64,000 nt of DNA from Streptomyces sp. NBC_00341 (GCF_041435055.1 NZ_CP108002.1:6448001-6512000), one strand, 5' to 3'; positions 44,401-52,584 are shown, counted from the stretch's first letter. Made by a program: numbers and translations. The notes: a model not told the origin generated them from the sequence alone.

Positions 44401-45313
44401 GACGCGCCAGCTCTTCCTTGCGCAGCGCCGCCAGGCCGAACTGGCGGTCGTTCGAATCGAGCTTCGGCTGCTTGTCGTTGCCGCCCGGCAGCGCGGCGGC
44501 GATGATCGCGCGCTGGACGGAGGCGTACTCCTTGGCGGAGGAGAAGGCCGCCAGGGCGCGGGTCCGCTTGATCATCTCGGGGCTGCTGGTGGCCTGCGCC
44601 ATGTCCTGCGAGAGGCTCAGCAGCGAGGTGATCAGCTGGCTGTACGCGTCGACGGTCTGCAGGCTCGGCGTGCCGCTGGCGAACGCCTGCTTGCGGATGT
44701 CTCGGATGCCGCCCAGCTGCGAGGCGATCTGCTGGACGCTGGAGTGGATGCTCTCCAGCGCCTCGTCGCCCTCGGTGTCGCCGATGTCGTTCGTCGCGTC
44801 GAAGAAGGCCTTCTTGGCCCGGTCGGTCTTCTTCCGGGGCTCGGTGACCTTGAAGTCGTCGGCCGGCACTCCGTTGGACAGCGGGCCGGCCGACCGGTCG
44901 CGCTCCTCCTGGAGCGCCTGGGCCAGCGAGGTCGCCTGCTTGGTCATCTGGGTCAGCAGCTGCATGTGCTCCAGCTGCTGGATGTCGTTCATGGAGTCGT
45001 TGATGCGGAGGCCACCCAGGGTGGTCGCCGCGACCACGGGGAGGGCGAGCAGGGAGACCAGGCGCGTGCTGATGCGCCAGTTGCGCAGAGCTACCCGCGA
45101 TCCGGTGTTGACCGGGCCCTGAGGCTTCGGTGACGCGAGCGGATCGGTGTTGTCGCCCGCCGGTGAGCCGGAGCGCTTGGCACGGTCTGTGGTGTCGCCG
45201 GCCGCTGCCGGTCCGGGGTTCTGGGCGTGCTGGGGCGAGGAGCCGCGGTCGGTCCCGCCGCGCGGCTCCTGTTCAGCCGCTGCGCTGCCATCCCTCTTGA
45301 AACGTCCCTGCAC
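41492..45313 (-). CDS. cvnA1: conservon sensor histidine kinase-like membrane ATPase CvnA (conservon 1)
   Basis: 1,273 aa from GTG 45313, chosen over a frame open to 45610 because GAGGT lies upstream in the same layout as cvnA2 and the first residues then resemble a normal Lys/Arg-rich cytosolic start. TM1 about 84-104, an extracellular helical NIT-like domain, TM2 about 394-418, then the GHKL ATPase (N-box LLAELLENATSFSSP near 614, G1 DTGIGL, G2 MGLFVVGRLSLRHGI). About 560 C-terminal residues are Gln/Pro/Gly-rich and presumably disordered, ending in the shared GLPRRVPRANLVPGT motif near the C-terminus. It heads the cvn1 operon. Confidence 0.92.
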   Translation of the reverse strand: MQGRFKRDGSAAAEQEPRGGTDRGSSPQHAQNPGPAAAGDTTDRAKRSGSPAGDNTDPLASPKPQGPVNTGSRVALRNWRISTRLVSLLALPVVAATTLGGLRINDSMNDIQQLEHMQLLTQMTKQATSLAQALQEERDRSAGPLSNGVPADDFKVTEPRKKTDRAKKAFFDATNDIGDTEGDEALESIHSSVQQIASQLGGIRDIRKQAFASGTPSLQTVDAYSQLITSLLSLSQDMAQATSSPEMIKRTRALAAFSSAKEYASVQRAIIAAALPGGNDKQPKLDSNDRQFGLAALRKEELARRSFELIYTTTGNSAAELTATLDEGNPEIKAADTYAKKVLDSPTSMTGTARRSYLDWYDQDSTKIQAMKQIEETLLSDMEGKARELRDESQREAIISGALILLVLGVSLVGAFVVARSMIRSLRRLQDTATRVAQDRLPELVKQLSEADPQDVDTSVESVGVHSRDEIGKVAAAFDDVHREAVRLAAEQALLRGNVNAMFTNLSRRSQGLIQRQLSLISELESREADPDQLSSLFKLDHLATRMRRNGENLLVLAGEEPGRRWTRPVPLVDVLRAAASEVEQYERIELAAVPATEVAGRVVNDLVHLLAELLENATSFSSPQTKVRVTGHALPDGRVLVEIHDTGIGLSPEDLAAINERLASPPTVDVSVSRRMGLFVVGRLSLRHGIRIQLRPSDSGGTTALVMLPVDVAHGGKMPVPKQAQGQQPAPGGLLAGGGPAPRPGLDSAPSAPGGRLPAGPGATRGQVGAGSGPRAALPARDTAARSQNPQGQPGQPGQNGPGAPNGRPGQQSSGFQSAGLSGTGPQARQPQDGSRQEPPRQGGGLSGAFGGGARLGARGQGDSAGRTDSGQGSLFGQRRPEQNGPGSGPGRQNPAGQGGGFQQPGGPGENGRQLPPVGGPRAELPGGNPAPAAPDRGFPAPQRPQATSWGSQEQSAPQQRSPLDAPRGHEEPESTNQFQRPLSPPPLTPRRPMDDRQGPGSTSEFARPDFSAPAPGAQTPDPASTAQFPRPDFGQPQDQGQGQGLGQGQPGPVRRDRGNEDFGAPRPPAAPQDPQYRPALPQQPQQPEALPPASGPGDGRTPLYDTLETNWFHGPQQNGQQQNGQQQQGQQYGQQPNQPQPAAPQPSGFPQQQPAEERPAPQRGPGDTNGVTSSWRASPNDELVRQAERVKKPAAGGITTSGLPRRVPRANLVPGTAQQQNHQSGPQVSRAPDDVRGRLTNLRRGIQQGRQANNGQSTGSFPIGPTHQQER

Positions 45314-45898
45314 TAGCGTCGCAACCTCTGGACCAGGCGTTCCCCCCGTCGTGGACGGATGGAACGGTGTCGGCGTCGTGGGGCGTTGTACCGCCCCATG
45401 GTGGTCGTGAGTGACCGGCGTTCTTCCCCTTCCCGCCGCCACTCGGATCGGCGCTGCATTGCGCCCCCTGCGCGCCGGCCTGAAACCTGCGGCGGTGCGT
45501 GGAATTCCAGCACAGTGCAGGATCTCCAACAAGGGCCAGGTACCGGGCTGTGACCTGGGTGACACGTTGTGATGGCGGCGTAACAAGCCGTGGAGCCGGT
45601 TCGCTGCCAAACCGGACTATTGAGGGTGAATCAGGTGAGGGTAAGCGGTGTCCCAGACGACATGATCAGGAGCGGAATGGCTCATTCAGTGATGCAATGT
45701 CGGGTTTGACCGGTCGGATCGACCGCCCGGATTGAACTAATTGTCGGGTCACTGGTGAGCAAACTCACATGATGATCGTCGTCTCTTCCGGGCTCCGGGA
45801 GGGAATTGGATGTTTAGCCTGACGCTTTACAGGGATGGCAGAACCGACAACCGGCGCCCCTCCGGGCGGCGCCCCCGACGACAGGGTCCGAACGGCAG
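45314..45898. other. long intergenic region upstream of cvnA1
   Basis: 585 bp between the cvnA1 start and the small ORF at 45899. The part nearest cvnA1 (45314-45600) stays GC-rich and open in the cvnA1 frame but has no RBS. The part 45610-45830 is AT-richer and should contain the promoters. A short imperfect hairpin (GTGAG-CAAA-CTCAC) lies at 45755-45768. No RNA gene was recognised. Confidence 0.45.
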
Positions 45899-46090
45899 AT
45901 GAAGACGACGATGATGTTCCGCAACATTGCCAACCCCCGGCGCACGACGCTGGCGCACCTCAAGGACGCCGAAGCGCTGCAGACGCCGGAGCGGCCGGAG
46001 CACGCGCTCGACCTGCCGACGCAGACGGCCAACCCCCGCCGCACGATCCTCATGGTCGCCCCCGAGGCCGCCACCGCCGCCGCGGAGTAA
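45899..46090 (+). CDS. small hypothetical protein with repeated ANPRRT motif
   Basis: 63 aa. The hexapeptide ANPRRT occurs at residues 11-16 and 44-49, each followed by T/I-L, with acidic and Pro-rich sequence between. No signal peptide or membrane segment. The ATG at 45899 has only a weak purine stretch upstream, and an ATG five codons later is possible. It lies 84 bp before the FAH-gltX pair in the same direction. The repeat and correct third-position GC suggest a real gene, but I do not recognise the family. Confidence 0.45.
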   Translation: MKTTMMFRNIANPRRTTLAHLKDAEALQTPERPEHALDLPTQTANPRRTILMVAPEAATAAAE

Positions 46091-46174
46091 TACGCGCGGC
46101 CTCTCCCCCTCACCCGCGTTAGCCTGGAGCGTCAGTCTTCAAGCAACCCAGCAAGTGAGGGGCCACAGCTTCCC

Positions 46175-46951
46175 GTGCGCATCGCCAGGTTCTCCATCGA
46201 CGGCAATGTCGCCTTCGGCGCCGTCGAGGGCGACGGGCCCGATGGTCTCGTCCTCGACATCATCAAGGGCATCCCGTACGCCGAGTTCGAGCTCTCCGGG
46301 ACCAAGGTCCCGCTGAACAAGGTCCGGCTGCTGCCGCCCGTGCTCCCCAACAAGGTCGTGGCCATCGGCCGCAACTACGCGGAGCACGCCGCGGAACTCG
46401 GCAACGAGGTCCCCGACGTCCCCGTCGCCTTCTTCAAGCCCACCACCTCGGTGATCGGCTCCGGCGACGCCATCGAGTACCCCTCGTTCTCCGACGATCT
46501 GCACCACGAGGCCGAACTGGCCGTGGTCATCGGCCGGATGTGCCGCGAAGTGCCGCGCGAACGGGTCAAGGACGTCATCTTCGGCTACACCTGCGCCAAC
46601 GACGTCACCGCGCGTGACGCCCAGAAGCGCGAGAAGCAGTGGGCCAGGGCCAAGGGCTTCGACACCTCCTGCCCGCTCGGCCCCTGGGTGGAGACCGACC
46701 TCGACCCCGGCGACCTCGCCATCCAGGCCACGGTCAACGGCGAGCAACGCCAACTGGGCCGGACGAGCGAGATGATCCGCTCCATCGAGGACCTGGTCGT
46801 CCACATCACGGAAGCCATGACGCTGCTCCCGGGCGACGTGATCCTCACCGGAACCCCCGCAGGGGTCGGCCCCCTGCACGTCGGCGACGAGGTCGCCGTC
46901 ACCATCGAAGGCATCGGCACTCTCACCAACAAGGTGATCAAGCGTGGTTAA
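46175..46951 (+). CDS. fumarylacetoacetate hydrolase (FAH) family protein
   Basis: 258 aa from GTG 46175, preceded by GAGGGG. FAH-fold motifs: [41 protein letters not shown] (metal-binding Glu pair), [28 protein letters not shown]. The family holds Mg2+-dependent hydrolases and decarboxylases of beta-diketo acids, including oxaloacetate decarboxylases. The specific substrate cannot be told. Its end overlaps the gltX start by 8 bases, a coupling I recall as conserved in Streptomyces. Confidence 0.91.
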   Translation: MRIARFSIDGNVAFGAVEGDGPDGLVLDIIKGIPYAEFELSGTKVPLNKVRLLPPVLPNKVVAIGRNYAEHAAELGNEVPDVPVAFFKPTTSVIGSGDAIEYPSFSDDLHHEAELAVVIGRMCREVPRERVKDVIFGYTCANDVTARDAQKREKQWARAKGFDTSCPLGPWVETDLDPGDLAIQATVNGEQRQLGRTSEMIRSIEDLVVHITEAMTLLPGDVILTGTPAGVGPLHVGDEVAVTIEGIGTLTNKVIKRG

Positions 46952-48416
46952 CGCCCCCGTCCGTGTACGTTTCTGTCCCTCCCCGACCGGCAACCCCCAC
47001 GTGGGCCTGGTGCGGACGGCTCTCTTCAACTGGGCCTTCGCCCGCCACCACCAGGGCACCCTGGTCTTCCGCATCGAGGACACCGACGCGGCGCGCGACT
47101 CGGAGGAGTCGTACGAGCAGCTCCTCGACTCGATGCGCTGGCTCGGCCTCGACTGGGACGAGGGCCCCGGGATCGGCGGCCCGCACGCCCCGTACCGCCA
47201 GTCGCAGCGGATGGACATCTACCAGGACGTCGCCGGGAAGCTCCTCGCGGCCGGCCACGCGTACCACTGCTACTGCACGACCGAGGAGCTCGACACCCGC
47301 CGCGACGCCGCCCGCGCCGCCGGCAAGCCGTCCGGCTACGACGGCCACTGCCGCGACCTGAGCGCGGAGCAGAAGGCCGCGTACGAGGCCGAGGGCCGCA
47401 CCTCGATCGTCCGCTTCCGGATGCCCGACGAGGCGATCACCTTCACCGACCTGGTCCGCGGCGACATCACCGTCCAGCCGGAGAACGTGCCGGACTACGG
47501 CATCGTCCGCGCCAACGGCGCCCCGCTCTACACGCTGGTCAACCCGGTCGACGACGCGCTGATGGAGATCACCCACGTCCTGCGCGGCGAGGACCTGCTC
47601 TCCTCCACCCCGCGCCAGATCGCCCTGTACCGGGCGCTCATCGAGTTGGGCGTCGCCAAGCAGACCCCCGCGTTCGGGCACCTGCCGTACGTCATGGGCG
47701 AGGGCAACAAGAAGCTCTCCAAGCGCGACCCGCAGGCCTCGCTCAACCTCTACCGCGAGCGCGGCTTCCTGCCCGAGGGGCTGCTCAACTACCTCTCGCT
47801 GCTCGGCTGGTCGATCGCCGAGGACCGCGACATCTTCGACATCGACGAGATGGTCGCCGCCTTCGACATCGAGGACGTCAACGCCAACCCGGCCCGCTTC
47901 GACCTCAAGAAGTGCGAGCACGTCAACGCCGAGCACATCCGCCGGCTCGACGTGAAGACCTTCACCGAGGCCTGCGGCCCCTGGCTGAAGGCGCCGTTCG
48001 CCCCCTGGGCCCCGGAGGCCTTCGACGCGGACCTGTTCGCGGCGATCGCCCCGCACGCCCAGACCCGCGTCACGGTCCTCTCCGAGATCACGGCCAACGT
48101 CGACTTCCTCTTCCTCGACGAGCCCGCGACCGACGAGGCGTCCTGGACCAAGGCGATGAAGGAGGGCTCCGACGCCCTGCTCGTGACGGCCCGCGCCAAG
48201 CTGGCCGACGCCGAGTGGAACGCGGACGCGCTGAAGAGCGCCATCCTCGCCGCCGGTGAGGAGCACGGCCTGAAGCTCGGCAAGGCGCAGGCCCCGGTCC
48301 GCGTCGCCGTCACCGGCCGCACGGTCGGCCTGCCGCTCTTCGAGTCCCTGGAGATCCTGGGCCGCGAGAAGACCCTGGCCCGGGTGGACGCCGCACTGGC
48401 GAAGCTGACCGCCTGA
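46944..48416 (+). CDS. gltX: glutamyl-tRNA synthetase
   Basis: 490 aa from GTG 46944. Class I motifs: [10 protein letters not shown] (HIGH box variant) at about 11-20 and KLSKRD (KMSKS variant). It charges tRNA-Glu; in actinobacteria without GlnRS the enzyme is non-discriminating and also loads Glu on tRNA-Gln, which GatCAB then amidates. Five tRNA-Glu/Gln genes lie 3 kb downstream, so enzyme and substrates are neighbours. It overlaps the FAH gene. Confidence 0.95.
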   Translation: MVNAPVRVRFCPSPTGNPHVGLVRTALFNWAFARHHQGTLVFRIEDTDAARDSEESYEQLLDSMRWLGLDWDEGPGIGGPHAPYRQSQRMDIYQDVAGKLLAAGHAYHCYCTTEELDTRRDAARAAGKPSGYDGHCRDLSAEQKAAYEAEGRTSIVRFRMPDEAITFTDLVRGDITVQPENVPDYGIVRANGAPLYTLVNPVDDALMEITHVLRGEDLLSSTPRQIALYRALIELGVAKQTPAFGHLPYVMGEGNKKLSKRDPQASLNLYRERGFLPEGLLNYLSLLGWSIAEDRDIFDIDEMVAAFDIEDVNANPARFDLKKCEHVNAEHIRRLDVKTFTEACGPWLKAPFAPWAPEAFDADLFAAIAPHAQTRVTVLSEITANVDFLFLDEPATDEASWTKAMKEGSDALLVTARAKLADAEWNADALKSAILAAGEEHGLKLGKAQAPVRVAVTGRTVGLPLFESLEILGREKTLARVDAALAKLTA

Positions 48417-48460
48417 CCGCCCGAGCAGTTCGCGGATCACGCGAGCCGGCTCCTCACCCG

Positions 48461-49390
48461 CTACTGGTGCTTGGCCACCCGCAGCAGGTGAAGGGCCGGC
48501 TCCGGCAGTTCGTGGCCCTTGGGCCAGACCGCGTGCAGGACGCGTTGCAGCCGGACGGCCGGGGTGACCTCGACCTCGACCAGGCGGCCCGACGCCACGT
48601 CCTCGCGCACGGCGAGCTCGGAGAGGACGGCCGGAGCCAGCCCCCGGGCCGCAGCACTGCGCAGCGGGGCGGTGGAGCCGAGCTCAATGACCGGCACGGC
48701 GACGCCGTCGTACGCGCGCAGCGCCCGCTCCAGCGTCTCCCGGGTACCGGAGCCCGCCTCGCGCAGCAGCAGCGGGGTGTCGGCCAGCTCGCGTCCGGTC
48801 AGGGCGCTGCGGCGGCGGGTCCAGGGGTGACCGGGGGCCACCACGACCGCGAGCCGGTCACGCCCCACCGCCGATCGGTGCAGATCGTCGGGGACCCGGG
48901 GCCCCTCGATGAACCCCAGATCGCAGCCCCCGCGCCGCAGTGCCTCGACCACGCCCCAGCTGTTGGTCACCGTCAGTCCGACGTGGGCGTCCGGGGCGCT
49001 CTCCCGCAGGGTGACGAGCCAGCCGGGCATCAGCTCCTCCGCGATGGTCAGGCTGGCGGCGACCCGCAGCCGGCTGTCCTGCCGGGAGCGCAGCGCGGCG
49101 GCCCCCTCGACCAGCGCGGTGGCCCCTTCGAGCACCGTCCGCGCCCAGTCGGTCACCACCGCTCCGGCCGGGGTCAGCCGGGAACCCGCGGTGGAGCGGT
49201 CCAGGAGCTGCAGCCCGAGACGGCGTTCCAGCGTACGCATCCGGGCACTGGCCGACGGCTGGCTGATGAGCAGCCGCGCCGCCGCCCGGCCCAGGCTGCC
49301 GGTCTCCGCCACGCTGACGAGCAGCTGCAGCGACTGCAGATCGGGCAGCGGGAGCTGCCCGACGTCCCGGTCGCTGTCGCGCCCACTCAT
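48461..49390 (-). CDS. LysR-family transcriptional regulator of yeiH-type gene
   Basis: 309 aa from ATG 49390. N-terminal HTH: LQSLQLLVSVAETGSLGRAAARLLISQPSASARMRTLERRLG; C-terminal effector domain. It is divergent from the YeiH-type membrane protein with starts only 25-85 bp apart. The intergenic sequence contains repeated CATAGGG / CCCTATG elements (49391-49427), a likely binding site. YeiH/YeiE-type pairs respond to sulfite or sulfur compounds in other bacteria; that role is inferred here from context. Confidence 0.89.
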   Translation of the reverse strand: MSGRDSDRDVGQLPLPDLQSLQLLVSVAETGSLGRAAARLLISQPSASARMRTLERRLGLQLLDRSTAGSRLTPAGAVVTDWARTVLEGATALVEGAAALRSRQDSRLRVAASLTIAEELMPGWLVTLRESAPDAHVGLTVTNSWGVVEALRRGGCDLGFIEGPRVPDDLHRSAVGRDRLAVVVAPGHPWTRRRSALTGRELADTPLLLREAGSGTRETLERALRAYDGVAVPVIELGSTAPLRSAAARGLAPAVLSELAVREDVASGRLVEVEVTPAVRLQRVLHAVWPKGHELPEPALHLLRVAKHQ

Positions 49391-49475
49391 AGGAAAACCC
49401 TCATAGGGCAACCCTATGACCTGGGCTCCGGTTCGTGTCTACCGGGCGGCGGGGAACCCGACCACGCTGGTGATC
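49391..49475. promoter_or_regulatory. LysR/YeiH divergent operator region
   Basis: Short divergent region. CATAGG (49388-49393), CATAGGG (49412-49418) and CCCTATG (49422-49428) are spaced about 20 bp, the last two forming an inverted pair CATAGGG-caa-CCCTATG. This fits a LysR-type site overlapping both promoters. Confidence 0.5.
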
Positions 49476-50588
49476 ATGACTCTGGACACCGAACACTCCT
49501 GGTCGCCGCCCGTGCGACAGCCGGCGAAGCCGTCATCCGGGGGCGACGGGTCCACGCCGGGTCCGGTGCGCCGCAACGCCCCCGGCCTCGCGCTGGCCGG
49601 CATCGGGCTCGGGCTGGCCGAGGGGGTGCACGCCCTGCTGCCCGCCGTGCCGATGCTGACGGCGGCGGTGGTGCTCGGAGTCGTGGCGGCGCACCTTCCC
49701 GGCGTGCGGCCGTTCGTGCGCGGCGGGGGCCGGGCGGGACTCTCGACGGCCGGGAAGCGGCTGATGCGCGCCGGCATCGTGCTGCTCGGGCTGAAGCTCA
49801 GCGTCGGAGACGTCCTCGGGCTCGGCTGGGCGACCGTGGCCATGGTGTTCGGCGTCGTCCTGGTGGCTTTCTTCGGCATCTGGTGGCTCGGCCGGAAGCT
49901 CGGGCTGCCCGGCGACCAGCCGCTGCTGATCGCCACCGGCTACTCGATCTGCGGCGCCTCCGCGATCAGCGCGGTCAGCGGCGCGCTCGGCAAGGAGGAC
50001 GACGACGAGCGGCTCGCGGCCGACGTGGCGACCTCGGTCGCGCTGGTCACCCTGTGCGGGACCCTCGCCATCGCCGTACTGCCGCTGCTGCACCATCCGC
50101 TGGGCCTGGACACCGTCCAGTTCGGCCGCTGGGTGGGCGCGGGCGTGCACGACGTCGGCCAGGTCGTGGCCACCGCGCAGACGGCCGGGCCGACCGCGCT
50201 CGGTGAGGCCGTGCTGGTCAAGCTGATCAGGGTGGCGATGCTCGCACCGCTGGTCGCCGGGGTCGCCGTGGCCTACGGCCGACGGGCGCGCGGAGCGGCC
50301 GGTGACCGGCGGCAGGCGGACGGGCACCGCCCGGCCGTGGTGCCGCTGTTCCTGATCGGCTTCCTGGCGATGACGGCCCTGCGCAGCACGGGTCTGCTGC
50401 CCGCCGGAGTGCTCGACGCCGCGGCCACCGCGCAGGAACTGCTGCTGGCCGCCGCGCTCTTCGGCCTCGGCACCGCGGTCCACCTGCCGACGCTCGCCCG
50501 CTCCGGAGCCAGGACCGCGGTTCTCGGCCTCGCCTCCTGGGTGGTCATCGCGGCGGCGAGCTACGGCGGCGTCCTGCTCACCACCTGA
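49476..50588 (+). CDS. YeiH-family (UPF0324) membrane protein, putative sulfate/sulfonate exporter
   Basis: 370 aa from ATG 49476; ATG 49416 would add 20 residues but overlaps the presumed operator. About ten hydrophobic segments in the YeiH pattern, with GIVLLGLKLSVGDVLGLG, the highly conserved ATGYSICGASAISAVSGAL, GAGVHDVGQVVATA and a C-terminal VLDAAATAQELLLAAALFGLGTAVHL. Members have been proposed to export sulfate or related sulfur compounds. It is divergently controlled by the LysR protein. Confidence 0.88.
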   Translation: MTLDTEHSWSPPVRQPAKPSSGGDGSTPGPVRRNAPGLALAGIGLGLAEGVHALLPAVPMLTAAVVLGVVAAHLPGVRPFVRGGGRAGLSTAGKRLMRAGIVLLGLKLSVGDVLGLGWATVAMVFGVVLVAFFGIWWLGRKLGLPGDQPLLIATGYSICGASAISAVSGALGKEDDDERLAADVATSVALVTLCGTLAIAVLPLLHHPLGLDTVQFGRWVGAGVHDVGQVVATAQTAGPTALGEAVLVKLIRVAMLAPLVAGVAVAYGRRARGAAGDRRQADGHRPAVVPLFLIGFLAMTALRSTGLLPAGVLDAAATAQELLLAAALFGLGTAVHLPTLARSGARTAVLGLASWVVIAAASYGGVLLTT

Positions 50589-50644
50589 CGTGGACACCAT
50601 CGCGGGGGCAGCGACGCCGGCCCGGCGGGCGGTAGCGTGGCCGT

Positions 50645-51364
50645 ATGCCGATCCGAGCAGTGCTCTGGGACATCGACGACACGATCTTCGACTACACGGG
50701 CGCCGACCGCGTCGGCATGCGCAGGCATCTGGAGCACGAGGGTCTGCCCGACGGATACGCGTCCGCCGAGGGGGCCCTCGACGCGTGGCGGGCGATCACC
50801 GATGTGCAGTGGGAGCGTTTCGCCGCGGGGGAGACCGACTTCCAGGGGCAGCGGCGCGAGCGGGTGCGCGTATTCCTGGGGCGGCCGCTCACGGACGCGG
50901 AGGCCGATCAGTGGTTCGCCCGGCACGTGGGTCATTACGAGGCCGCCTGGTCGCTCTTCCCCGACGCCGTGCCGGCATTGGACCTGCTCGCCGATGGCTA
51001 CCGTCATGCCGTGCTGTCGAACTCCAGCATCATCAACCAGGACCGGAAGCTCCGCGTTCTCGGTGTGCGCGACCGCTTCGAGGCCGTGGTGTGCGCCGTC
51101 GAACTGGGCATCTCCAAGCCGGAGGCGGGGGCGTTCCACGCCGCCGTCGAGGCCCTCGGGCTGGAGCCGCAGGAGGTCGCGTACGTGGGCGACCACCCCG
51201 ACATCGACGCGTCCGGTGCGGTGGCGGCGGGGCTGAGCGGCATCTGGCTGGACCGGGACGGGCGTGGCGGACGGCCCGAACTGGCCCGGATCACCGGTCT
51301 GGATCAGCTCCCCGGCCTGTTGGCGCGCAATACCCGTTTTGGAGCGCCGGACACCTTCGGGTAA
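50645..51364 (+). CDS. HAD-family hydrolase
   Basis: 239 aa. HAD motifs in order: WDIDDTIFDYT (nucleophile D9, acid D11), LSNSS (motif II), ISKPEAGAF (motif III Lys) and YVGDHPDIDASGA (motif IV). A helical cap between motifs I and II places it among phosphoglycolate phosphatase-like or haloacid dehalogenase-like members. The phosphate ester substrate is unknown. The ATG at 50645 is weakly preceded by an RBS. The tRNA cluster follows 87 bp later. Confidence 0.9.
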   Translation: MPIRAVLWDIDDTIFDYTGADRVGMRRHLEHEGLPDGYASAEGALDAWRAITDVQWERFAAGETDFQGQRRERVRVFLGRPLTDAEADQWFARHVGHYEAAWSLFPDAVPALDLLADGYRHAVLSNSSIINQDRKLRVLGVRDRFEAVVCAVELGISKPEAGAFHAAVEALGLEPQEVAYVGDHPDIDASGAVAAGLSGIWLDRDGRGGRPELARITGLDQLPGLLARNTRFGAPDTFG

Positions 51365-51450
51365 TGTTCTTCCTGCGCCGCCCGAGCGGGCCGAAAGATC
51401 CGGTCGGGAAGCGCACACGGAAATAAGACCCACCAAGGGTTGCGTTTCAG

Positions 51451-51522
51451 TGGGCTATGGTGTAATTGGCAACACTACGGTTTCTGGTACCGTCATTCTA
51501 GGTTCGAGTCCTGGTAGCCCAG
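51451..51522 (+). tRNA. tRNA-Gln (CTG anticodon)
   Basis: 72 nt. Acceptor TGGGCTA pairs with TAGCCCA at 51515-51521; anticodon stem ACGGT/ACCGT encloses loop TTCTGGT with CTG at 51484-51486; T-loop GGTTCGAGTCC. The 3' CCA is not encoded. Confidence 0.95.
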
Positions 51523-51546
51523 CGCAGAGCTTCATCTGTACAACAC

Positions 51547-51619
51547 GCCCCCGTTGTGTAGCGGCCTAGCACGCTGCCCTCTCACGGCAGTAGCGCCGGT
51601 TCGAATCCGGTCGGGGGTA
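51547..51619 (+). tRNA. tRNA-Glu (CTC anticodon), copy 1
   Basis: 73 nt. Acceptor GCCCCCG/CGGGGGT (first pair G-T), anticodon stem CTGCC/GGCAG with CTC in the loop, T-arm CCGGTTCGAATCCGG. CCA not encoded. Confidence 0.95.
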
Positions 51620-51679
51620 CAGATCCTTCCCGCGAGAACATCTGGGTCGCACCCACGCTCTCGATGCAGGATCGCTAGG

Positions 51680-51752
51680 GCCCCCGTTGTGTAGCGGCCT
51701 AGCACGCTGCCCTCTCACGGCAGTAGCGCCGGTTCGAATCCGGTCGGGGGTA
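51680..51752 (+). tRNA. tRNA-Glu (CTC anticodon), copy 2
   Basis: 73 nt, identical to the copy at 51547-51619. The 60-bp spacer before it is unique. Confidence 0.95.
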
Positions 51753-51764
51753 CTTGTAACACCA

Positions 51765-51836
51765 TGGGCTATGGTGTAATTGGCAACACTACGGTTTCTG
51801 GTACCGTCATTCTAGGTTCGAGTCCTGGTAGCCCAG
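51765..51836 (+). tRNA. tRNA-Gln (CTG anticodon), copy 2
   Basis: 72 nt, identical to the tRNA-Gln at 51451-51522; only 12 bp separate it from the preceding tRNA-Glu. Confidence 0.95.
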
Positions 51837-51864
51837 CGTAAGACAAGCAAATCGCAGGACACAG

Positions 51865-51937
51865 GCCCCCGTTGTGTAGCGGCCTAGCACGCTGCCCTCT
51901 CACGGCAGTAGCGCCGGTTCGAATCCGGTCGGGGGTA
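51865..51937 (+). tRNA. tRNA-Glu (CTC anticodon), copy 3
   Basis: 73 nt, identical to the other two tRNA-Glu copies. Last gene of the cluster; a terminator follows 16 bp later. Confidence 0.95.
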
Positions 51938-51953
51938 CAGCAGAGCAACAGAC

Positions 51954-51985
51954 AGAAGGCCCCTCACTCCGGTGAGGGGCCTTCT
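51954..51985 (+). terminator. terminator of tRNA cluster
   Basis: A perfect 14-bp stem (51954-51967 with 51972-51985) with a TCCG loop. Confidence 0.88.
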
Positions 51986-52013
51986 GCTTGTGCGTGCCCC
52001 GAACACGTACGGT

Positions 52014-52284
52014 TCAGAGCCCGAACCGCCGGGCGGGACTTCTCCTCCACCTCGGTGGGATATACGTCTCCATCATGTCCAGCTCCCGGACCGCCACTTG
52101 ATGCATCAGTCGCGCGTTGCTCCGCCAAGTAGTCGCCCTCGCAGGGATGTCCGAGGCGGATGAGCGTGGCCAGTGACGCCACCACGGACCGGTGGACGGG
52201 GGAGAGCGAACCGGTCTCCTGGGCGGTCGTCCACCCCAACCGGTCCAGGAGCCGGTCGACTTCGGCCCGGGTCCCGCCGGCACG
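52014..52284 (-). pseudogene. frameshifted remnant of an unidentified gene
   Basis: Two minus-strand frames each look protein-like over part of the region: VHRSVVASLATLIRLGHPCEGDYLAEQRA in one frame, then VRELDMMETYIPPRWRR in the other, ending at the stop at 52014. Joined by one frameshift near 52110-52130 they would form a continuous C-terminal fragment. No start or upstream domain is preserved. I do not recognise the family. It may instead be chance coding appearance in GC-rich DNA. Confidence 0.35.
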
Positions 52285-52463
52285 TGGGGCTGTGGCACGA
52301 GGCGTACGTGGTGCCCGAGGGCGGCTACGAGTCCATCTACGCGGATATGCCGGCGTCCGGACTGGCCGCGGCGACCGGGTCACTGCCGGTCGAGAGCCGG
52401 GGGCGCCGGGCGGCGGACCGCTTCGCGCACCGTTCACCGGCGAAGTCAGGTGAACCGGGGTGA
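52276..52463 (+). pseudogene. C-terminal remnant of a DUF4188-type protein
   Basis: The plus-strand frame gives HVGLWHEAYVVPEGGYESIYADMPASGLAAATG, which I recognise as the C-terminal signature of DUF4188 proteins (related to phenylacetaldoxime dehydratase-like heme or monooxygenase-fold proteins): GxWHE-Y-V--G-YE--Y--MP--GL. The N-terminal half is missing, replaced by unrelated sequence shared with the opposite-strand remnant, and there is no start with an RBS. A decayed gene beside the tRNA cluster. Confidence 0.6.
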
Positions 52464-52584
52464 AGCCGGGTGAAGTCGGCAGAAGCCGGGCGAGGCGAGG
52501 TGGAGCGAGAGATGACGTGAGGTTCTGAAGGGGCCGCCACGACGCTGGGGCGGCCGGTGCCGAAGGAGAACGGGGCGGTCCGGC

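Larger units (their letters stand above)
51986..52584. other. gene-poor patch downstream of tRNA cluster
   Basis: About 600 bp with no intact gene. It holds the two overlapping remnants described separately, then at 52440-52520 a short run of imperfect GGTGAA-x-CCGGG-type repeats. Insertion next to tRNA genes followed by decay would explain it. Confidence 0.5.

Noticed and set aside
45314..45610. N-terminal extension of CvnA1
   Set aside because: Open frame but no RBS, and cvnA2 shows the equivalent GTG start directly before the Lys/Arg-rich segment.
51451..51937. Repeated units resembling a CRISPR or tandem array
   Set aside because: They are complete tRNA genes with cloverleaf pairing and different spacers, followed by a terminator.
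51986..52584. Integrated prophage or ICE attachment site at the tRNA cluster
   Set aside because: No integrase, no partial tRNA direct repeat and no mobile-element genes are present; only small decayed fragments.
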